A stretch of 64,000 bases of DNA from Ignavibacteria bacterium (GTDB taxonomy: Bacteria; Bacteroidota; Ignavibacteria; Tepidaquicellales; OLB5). Each line of letters starts with the position of its first letter. The first letter of the stretch is position 1. Below the pieces are notes generated by a model that made no database searches, was not told where the DNA came from, and was given only the letters and a program-made list of their open reading frames with translations. Made by a program: the position numbers and the translations under genes. Positions 58,203-64,000 of this stretch are shown here, one piece after another. The stretch is taken from positions 1,685,970 through 1,749,969 of the forward strand of contig JAFLBX010000001.1 of assembly GCA_017303675.1 (NCBI GenBank). Direction: 5' to 3'.

Positions 58203-61200
58203 TTATGAAGCTATTTTCTGGTCGTTAAATTTTACGTTTACAATGGTTGAAATACCCTGTTCAGCCATTGTTACACCGTACATTGAATCTGCCGCTTCCA
58301 TTGTTCTTTTATTGTGAGTTACAATAATGAACTGGGTATCTTCGGCAAACTTTCGGATGATCTTGATGAACCTGTCAATATTAGCGTCATCAAGCGGTGC
58401 ATCAACCTCATCAAGTATGCAGAATGGTGAAGGTTTAACCTGGTATATAGCAAACAGCAGCGCAATAGCGGTAAGCGTTTTTTCACCGCCAGAAAGCAGG
58501 TCAATAAGCTGCGGTCTTTTACCTCTTGGCTTTGCTATGATATCTATCTTTGCGTCCAGCGGATCCGGGTTATCCGGATCAATTACAAGCCTCAGGTCTG
58601 ATTCATCACCTTCAAGGAACAATTCCCTGAAAATGGACATGAAATTCTGCCTGATCTGCTCAAATGTTTCTGTGAACTTGTTCTGGGCTGTTTTATTTAT
58701 TTCATCTATCAGGTTAATCAGGTCCTGCTCAGCTTTCACGAGGTCATTTCTTTCTTCTGAAAGCTTTTCAAGCTCCTGCTTTTCCTGTTCGTACAGGTTC
58801 AGCTCTAATTGTCCTGAGCCGCCAAGAGTTCTCAGCTTGTTCTTTAGCCTGTCAACTTCCGCTTTGGCTTTTACAAGATCAAAGATCTCTGAATCTTCGA
58901 AAACAGTATATTCAATATCAATTTCGTATTCTTCTTTAACCCTGTCCTTATGTTCTTTTATCTCAAGCCTGTCTTTGGTAAGCTTCATTTCATTTTTATG
59001 AATGAAGTCAATAATATTATCTCTATCATTACGCAGTGATCTCTGCTCTGCATCCACTTTATCCACCAAAGAACGCTTTACTTCGTATTCGCTTCTAATA
59101 AGGCTGAAATCTGATTCAACCCCGGCTTTTTCAAGCTCAAGCAATTTCAGCTTTGGTTTTAAGCCGTTTACTGTATTATCCGGATTGTATGATTCAATTT
59201 CCGAAGTAAGCTTTTTTATCTCTGTTTCATACTCATTGCACTCCAGTGCGCGGGCCTCTATATTGTTCCTTCTTGAATTGATGCTTTCATCAGTTCTTGA
59301 GTGTTCATTATCAAGATTAGAAAGCTCAGCTTTGAGCTTTGTGATCTCAATATTAAATGAGTTATATTCTTCCCTTTGTGAAGTCAGCTTATCAGCCAGA
59401 TTTTCGAGCTCTGTGGTAAAATGCTCAAGCTCTTTTTCGCGCTGGTATTTTACATTCTCAGCGGATTCAATTTCCGTGATGAGAGTATCCATTTTATCCG
59501 ATAGCTCTTTATTGGAAGAATTCAGCTCGTCATTTTCCTGTTTATAATGCGCAATTAGCTTGTTGGTTTCGCTTTTCTGGTACTGTATCTGCTGAAGCCT
59601 GTTTTCTGCGGTCAATATCTCTGACCTTTTTTCCTGCAGCTTATTTTGCCTTATATTTATATCAATGCCGGCATAGCTGTTTTTTATTTCAGCCAGCTTA
59701 ATATTTTCTTCAGCAATTGAGCTTTCAATTGCCGTTATTTGAGACTGAAGCTCTGCAATCAGCTTTTCTCTGCCGATCTTAAGAGTTTCTACATTTGTTT
59801 TGCTGCCGGCCCTTAAAAAGCTGTTTGTAATTATATCGCCGTCAAGGGTAATGAATTTGATAAAATTATCTTTTGAAAGCCTGCGTGCTATATCCGCATT
59901 TTCAACAATGATGAATTCATCCAGCAGATATTTATAAAGCAGCAAATACTCATCCGGACACTTTATATACCTGTCTGCCCAGCCGTAAACACCTTCGTGG
60001 TTCAGTATCTCCGGAAATTCTTCCTGGAAAATGTTCATTGTTGTGTTGTATAGCTGGTCTTTTATGATGAAGGTTACTTTGCCTTTTTGATCGTTGGTAA
60101 GTATCTTTATGAAATTTTCAGCAGCATCCAGGTCGTTAACTATCAGGTAGTTTGAAATTTCTCCCAATGCTGTTTCGATGGCAATTTTGAACTTATCTTC
60201 AACCTCAAGCTTATCAATTACAACAGATGCGCCTTTTTCATTTTTTTCTTTAACAAGGTATTTTATACCTTCTGAATAATCATCAAAATTCTCAAGCAGG
60301 TTCGTCTGGAACTCTATTTTGTTCTTTAGCTTGTCTGCTTCATGCTTTTTAAAGATTATTTCCTTTTCAAGCCTTAAAAGCTCCTGTGAATACCCGTCTT
60401 TCAGCTTTTTCTGCTCTTCAAATTCTGAATTCATCTTTGTGTGCTCATCTTTAAGCGAGTTCAAAGATGTTTCTGCTTCCCTCAGCTTAGAATCAAACTC
60501 AGCAACTTTATTAATATTAACAATATTTTCATCCGCAAGCTTGCTGCATCTGGAGATCTGGTCTTCAAGCCTGTTCTTAATTATCTCATATTCGCTGCGC
60601 TTTTCCTGAAGGGTTTTTGCTGAAGCTGCATGTTTAACTGTTAGGTCTTTTAATTCTTCTTTGCTGGTTTTTACGCTGATCTCAGTTTCATCAAGAGCTG
60701 ATTTTTTAGTTACCCTTGAATCTTCCATCAGCTCGATGGTATTTTTCAGAATAACTATCTTATCTTCAATTTCGGTTTTTCTTTTGCTTAATCTTTCAAT
60801 CTCTGATTCTATCTCTATCTTCTCACGTTTAAAGCGGTCTATGTTCTCTTCAAGATACTTTATTCTCTGCTCAGCAATAGATACTGAGGTCTGGATCTCG
60901 TTGATCTGAAGATTTATGTTATTCAGCTTATCCCTTGATTCATTAAGCCTGCCTTCAGTTGCTGAAAGCTCTGTTTTGTACTTATCAATTATATTTTCAT
61001 TTTCATTAAGGCTGTGCTGAAGCTTTTCGCGCTCTGTTTCCCTGTTCTTTAATTCTTCTTCAATGCTTTTAGTCTCATCTATAAGCCTGGAAAAAGCGCG
61101 GGTATGATATTCAATTTCAATCTCTTTAAGCCTGGTGCTAACTTCTTTGGCTTCCTGCTGTTTCTGCGCAATACGCTCATACGCATTTACAGTACGCTGC

Positions 61201-61793
61201 CTGTTACGGATCTCAATGTTCGCTTCATTGATATTTTCCCTTGCGACTTCAAGCTTATATAGCGCTTCGCGCCTGCGCTCTTTATATTTTGTTATTCCTG
61301 ATGCTTCTTCAAAAAGCTTTCTTCTGTCCTGTGTTCGGTGTGAAAGTATCTCGTTCACCATTTTAAGCTCTATCACTGAGTAAGCGTCTGAACCCATTCC
61401 AGTATCCATAAAAAGGGAAGTGATATCTTTAAGACGGCAATTCACCCCGTTTAGCATGTAATTGCTTGCGCCATCCCTGAAACAGCGGCGGGTAATTTTT
61501 ATCTCAGTATATTCGCTTGGTAAAATTCCTTTGGTATTTTGTATTGTAAGGGATACTTCTGCGTAGCCTAAAGGCTTGCGGTCTTTTGTTCCGTTGAAGA
61601 TGACATTTTCCATTGTTGAGCTGCGAAGTACGCTCGCTTTCTGCTCGCCTATAGCCCAGCGAACCGCATCAACAATATTGGTTTTGCCGCAACCGTTCGG
61701 ACCCACAATAGCGGTCATGCCGGCATCAAAATCAACATTAATCCTGTCTGCGAAAGATTTGAAGCCGAATATTTCTAATTTACTTAAATACAA
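58203..61793 (-). CDS. smc: Chromosome segregation protein SMC
   Basis: 1196-residue structural maintenance of chromosomes ATPase. Walker A G-P-N-G-C-G-K-T (31-38) in the N-terminal head, two very long charged coiled coils (about 170-500 and 680-1000), a hinge at about 510-670, and a C-terminal head with L-L-S-G-G-E-K-T-L-T-A-I-A-L-L signature and F-C-I-L-D-E-V-D-A-P-L-D-D-A-N Walker B/D-loop. The N-terminus M-Y-L-S-K-L-E-I-F-G-F-K-S-F-A-D is the family norm and begins at a TTG, so the start is secure. ScpA and ScpB are not in the window. Confidence 0.96.
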   Translation of the reverse strand: MYLSKLEIFGFKSFADRINVDFDAGMTAIVGPNGCGKTNIVDAVRWAIGEQKASVLRSSTMENVIFNGTKDRKPLGYAEVSLTIQNTKGILPSEYTEIKITRRCFRDGASNYMLNGVNCRLKDITSLFMDTGMGSDAYSVIELKMVNEILSHRTQDRRKLFEEASGITKYKERRREALYKLEVARENINEANIEIRNRQRTVNAYERIAQKQQEAKEVSTRLKEIEIEYHTRAFSRLIDETKSIEEELKNRETEREKLQHSLNENENIIDKYKTELSATEGRLNESRDKLNNINLQINEIQTSVSIAEQRIKYLEENIDRFKREKIEIESEIERLSKRKTEIEDKIVILKNTIELMEDSRVTKKSALDETEISVKTSKEELKDLTVKHAASAKTLQEKRSEYEIIKNRLEDQISRCSKLADENIVNINKVAEFDSKLREAETSLNSLKDEHTKMNSEFEEQKKLKDGYSQELLRLEKEIIFKKHEADKLKNKIEFQTNLLENFDDYSEGIKYLVKEKNEKGASVVIDKLEVEDKFKIAIETALGEISNYLIVNDLDAAENFIKILTNDQKGKVTFIIKDQLYNTTMNIFQEEFPEILNHEGVYGWADRYIKCPDEYLLLYKYLLDEFIIVENADIARRLSKDNFIKFITLDGDIITNSFLRAGSKTNVETLKIGREKLIAELQSQITAIESSIAEENIKLAEIKNSYAGIDINIRQNKLQEKRSEILTAENRLQQIQYQKSETNKLIAHYKQENDELNSSNKELSDKMDTLITEIESAENVKYQREKELEHFTTELENLADKLTSQREEYNSFNIEITKLKAELSNLDNEHSRTDESINSRRNNIEARALECNEYETEIKKLTSEIESYNPDNTVNGLKPKLKLLELEKAGVESDFSLIRSEYEVKRSLVDKVDAEQRSLRNDRDNIIDFIHKNEMKLTKDRLEIKEHKDRVKEEYEIDIEYTVFEDSEIFDLVKAKAEVDRLKNKLRTLGGSGQLELNLYEQEKQELEKLSEERNDLVKAEQDLINLIDEINKTAQNKFTETFEQIRQNFMSIFRELFLEGDESDLRLVIDPDNPDPLDAKIDIIAKPRGKRPQLIDLLSGGEKTLTAIALLFAIYQVKPSPFCILDEVDAPLDDANIDRFIKIIRKFAEDTQFIIVTHNKRTMEAADSMYGVTMAEQGISTIVNVKFNDQKIAS

Positions 61794-61958
61794 CCGGTTT
61801 TAAATTGACTTTGAAAAAATTTAACAGCTGAAAAATATATTGTAAATATATGTTTTTTGTATTTAAGAAGACAGGAAGTAACCGTAGCTCCTTAACACAA
61901 AGTTAATGATTTTTTATTTAAAAAACTGAAATGTTCTGAAATTATAAATATGCTGTAA

Positions 61959-64000
61959 TTACATTTTTATAAATGTCATTACCAGCCTGAAATAATCAAA
62001 AACAAATCGAGTGGTATTAAGATAAAATAAAATACCGCCGCTTATTAAAACTACTGATAAAATTCCATAAGCGTAAACTTTAAGAAAGAAGGTATCGAAC
62101 AGTATATAAGTGCCTTTAAGTATCCTGTAAATTGAAACCAGGTATAAAAAGCCGGCAGTTAAGAGTCCAATTATAACGAAATCTGTATTTGCCTGTACAA
62201 TCCTCAGGTAAAATGTGCCGAATACCAGCAGTAAGATCACAGGCATTAAGCCCCAAACAGTAATTGTATAAATATTATTGAATCTGACCCTGTATTTTAG
62301 GGTTAAAGAAAATAACCAGATGAATACAGATATAAAGAAAATTTTAATGAATGATATTGCAGAAAGCAATCCTATCAGCTTAACCGGATTTGCAAAGAAT
62401 TCATCAGCGTATATTTTTACAGTATCGTTTGAAATCACAACTGAAAGCATTATATCAAGCAGCTGAGTATCTTTCCAGAAGTAAAATAGATTTGCGAAAA
62501 ATAATCCGCTGCCAAGTGAAATAATTATCGCCAAAAGAACATTATGAAATGTGGGTATCAGGTTCTGCTCACGAACATCTGAATAAAATATGAACGGCCT
62601 GAAAAGCGCTCTCCATACATTTTCACGGAACCTTCTTACGCTGTTGGCAAGGTATATGAACAATATAAATGTAATCAGCCCGGTAAATACAAATGCCAAA
62701 GGCGCTTCTTTTGAAAAAGTACCGATATTAAGGTTGGGAATATCCTCATCAAGGAATTCCTTCCTTAAAATTATTGCCGGCGGCCTTTGTTCACGGTAAA
62801 GTGTGTACAGACCGCTTGTCCGCATATACTGGTTTGTTTTATCAGGAAACTTTAAATTCGGTATATCTGAATTCCAGTCTGTAAATGACTGGAAAAATCC
62901 GCCCATCAGCGCGCTTGATTTGCTTATTTTGATAAAATCAACTATATACTTGGATTGTGCTTCCAGTGAAGAAGGATCGCTGTAACCGGAAGTATTTGAA
63001 GGATTGATTATCTTTCCGTAATTAGAAATGAAAACTTTTTCCTTTTTCATTTTCATTTCTGCTGTAATACCCTTTAAAATATTCAGGTCATTGTCGTAGA
63101 AATTCAAGCCAACAAGATCAACAAGGTCACGGCATTTATCTTCGGAGTAATTGCGGGTTGAATAAAAAATAAGCCTGTTGTCAAGTCCCCTGGCTGCAGC
63201 TACCATTTGTTTAACGTAATTCTGTCCTGCTGCGCCGGTTACATCAAAATCATTTCCTAAACCGAATGCGAATATGCACGGATTGTTTTTATGGGCAAGG
63301 ATCATCTCGTTAAGCTGGTTCTCAGCAAGCTGTAAAAAATTTTCAGATTCAAGTATTGAAGAAGGAACTGTATATACTGGGATCTCTTCCATTATCAGCA
63401 GCCCTTGTTTATTACAGATATCTATAAGGTAGCTGCTTGCAGGCCTGCCGTAAACTTTTATAATGTTGCAGCCAAGCGATTTGATAAGCTTTACATCACG
63501 CTCAATATCACTGTAAGAACCGCAAATGCCTGTTTGTCCGAATTCTTCCACGTAATTTATACCCTTGAACTTGAACTCGCTGTTGTTGAGCATAAGCAAA
63601 CCCTGTTTGCGGACAAGCTCGTATATTCCGTAATCAGAGCTGTAAACATCCAGTACTTCTTCGCCAAGCATAATGGTTACCCGCATCTTATAAAGGTAAG
63701 GATACTCGGGAGACCAGTAAACCGGCCCGTTCAGTTCAAACTTGTTTACTGCCTGTATTGTGGAGTTGGATGTAATTGTAAATCCAACAGCATCACTTGA
63801 AGCCTTTACAGTACCGGAGCTGTCGAGCAGCTCAGTTTTGACGGTAAACTTTTTATCGCTTCCTAAGTACCTGTCAACTTCAGTTGCGCTGATAGTAATT
63901 GTATTTTTTATATCTGCGTTGAAATTAATATCAATTTCAGACTGCAGGTTTGAGCTTTTGATATAAACCTTGGGTACAGCAATAATATATATATCCCTGT
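61959..64000 (-). CDS. Membrane-anchored GH2-like protein, C-terminal part (runs off right edge)
   Basis: The frame is open from the window edge; the first Met (63686) is internal, since the sequence before it reads G-P-V-Y-W-S-P-E-Y-P-Y-L-Y-K, the end of a GH2 immunoglobulin-like domain. Then comes a GH2-type barrel (F-K-F-K-G-I-N-Y, G-C-N-I-I-K-V-Y-G, I-M-E-E-I-P-V-Y). Both expected catalytic glutamates are changed: the acid/base motif G-N-E reads G144-N-D146 and the nucleophile motif reads F-I-S-N222-Y-G (numbered from that Met). After a linker the last ~250 residues carry about six membrane helices. It is therefore likely a non-hydrolytic, membrane-bound carbohydrate-binding or signalling protein; this is inference. 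Start lies outside the window. Confidence 0.75.
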   Translation of the reverse strand, partial: RDIYIIAVPKVYIKSSNLQSEIDINFNADIKNTITISATEVDRYLGSDKKFTVKTELLDSSGTVKASSDAVGFTITSNSTIQAVNKFELNGPVYWSPEYPYLYKMRVTIMLGEEVLDVYSSDYGIYELVRKQGLLMLNNSEFKFKGINYVEEFGQTGICGSYSDIERDVKLIKSLGCNIIKVYGRPASSYLIDICNKQGLLIMEEIPVYTVPSSILESENFLQLAENQLNEMILAHKNNPCIFAFGLGNDFDVTGAAGQNYVKQMVAAARGLDNRLIFYSTRNYSEDKCRDLVDLVGLNFYDNDLNILKGITAEMKMKKEKVFISNYGKIINPSNTSGYSDPSSLEAQSKYIVDFIKISKSSALMGGFFQSFTDWNSDIPNLKFPDKTNQYMRTSGLYTLYREQRPPAIILRKEFLDEDIPNLNIGTFSKEAPLAFVFTGLITFILFIYLANSVRRFRENVWRALFRPFIFYSDVREQNLIPTFHNVLLAIIISLGSGLFFANLFYFWKDTQLLDIMLSVVISNDTVKIYADEFFANPVKLIGLLSAISFIKIFFISVFIWLFSLTLKYRVRFNNIYTITVWGLMPVILLLVFGTFYLRIVQANTDFVIIGLLTAGFLYLVSIYRILKGTYILFDTFFLKVYAYGILSVVLISGGILFYLNTTRFVFDYFRLVMTFIKM

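Noticed and set aside
58327-59547. Two long plus-strand open frames (224 and 181 residues) opposite smc
   Set aside because: Ser/Phe-rich translations antisense to a coiled coil; low-complexity shadows without start context or motifs.
1-64000. Search for CRISPR arrays, tRNA or rRNA genes, insertion sequences, prophage genes and defence systems
   Set aside because: No regularly spaced repeats, tRNA-like cloverleaf, transposase or phage-type protein was found; the accessory genes are envelope and secreted proteins.

Overview
The window is a gene-dense, AT-rich stretch of a Gram-negative bacterium of the Bacteroidota/Chlorobiota/Ignavibacteriota (FCB) group, most likely an Ignavibacteria-type lineage. 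Four things point that way. Three secreted proteins end in a type IX secretion (Por) sorting domain with the N-Y-P-N-P-F-N-P motif and a terminal K-K-M-V-L-[IL]-K. Several promoters match the Bacteroidota TTG-N19/20-TAnnTTTG pattern rather than the E. coli one. Lipid A genes (lpxK, lpxB) and lptE show an LPS outer membrane. Shine-Dalgarno sequences are scarce, and at least twelve genes start with TTG.

Layout. 1-3600: the 5' part of prs (minus), a metallophosphoesterase (minus), a HisN-like phosphatase and a LysE-type exporter. 3680-22270: a complete dcw cluster, mraZ-rsmH-ftsL-ftsI-murE-murF-mraY-[outer membrane barrel]-murD-ftsW-murG-[PH-like membrane protein]-murC-murB-ftsQ-ftsA-ftsZ. It is preceded by a promoter and a three-copy 10-bp MraZ operator, and followed by a candidate structured RNA and a strong terminator. 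22540-32390: accessory envelope and secreted genes (WD40 protein, two unknown or Ig-like envelope proteins, a Ycf48-like T9SS cargo, and a very large secreted protein whose frame is broken at a palindromic repeat). 32395-41800: xseA-xseB-dxs-lipoprotein-miaB-sigma-54 activator-lptE, then a family 2 glycosyltransferase and a TPR protein. 41897-43653: a standalone NFACT-R domain protein and another T9SS cargo.

43717-49440 (minus): an ATP synthase operon atpZ-(atpI-like)-B-E-F-H-A-G with its promoter and terminator, lacking atpD and atpC. 49568-55835 (minus): an apparent operon of a MtnX-like phosphatase, an ICMT-like methyltransferase, lpxB, lpxK, a class I glutamine amidotransferase, a DUF4292-type lipoprotein and an EnvC-like factor. 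55790-56256 holds a possible 38-residue membrane protein and a terminator hairpin. 56257-64000: a VOC protein, FKBP isomerase, M42 aminopeptidase, SMC, and the C-terminal part of a membrane-anchored GH2-like protein that seems to lack both catalytic glutamates.

Most of the window is conserved housekeeping (peptidoglycan synthesis, division, ATP synthase, lipid A, isoprenoid and tRNA modification). The less ordinary material is a set of small palindromic elements, several inside coding sequence, the structured RNA after ftsZ, the GH2-like pseudoenzyme, and an envelope lipoprotein gene without a canonical start codon. I found no CRISPR array, tRNA, rRNA, transposase or phage gene.
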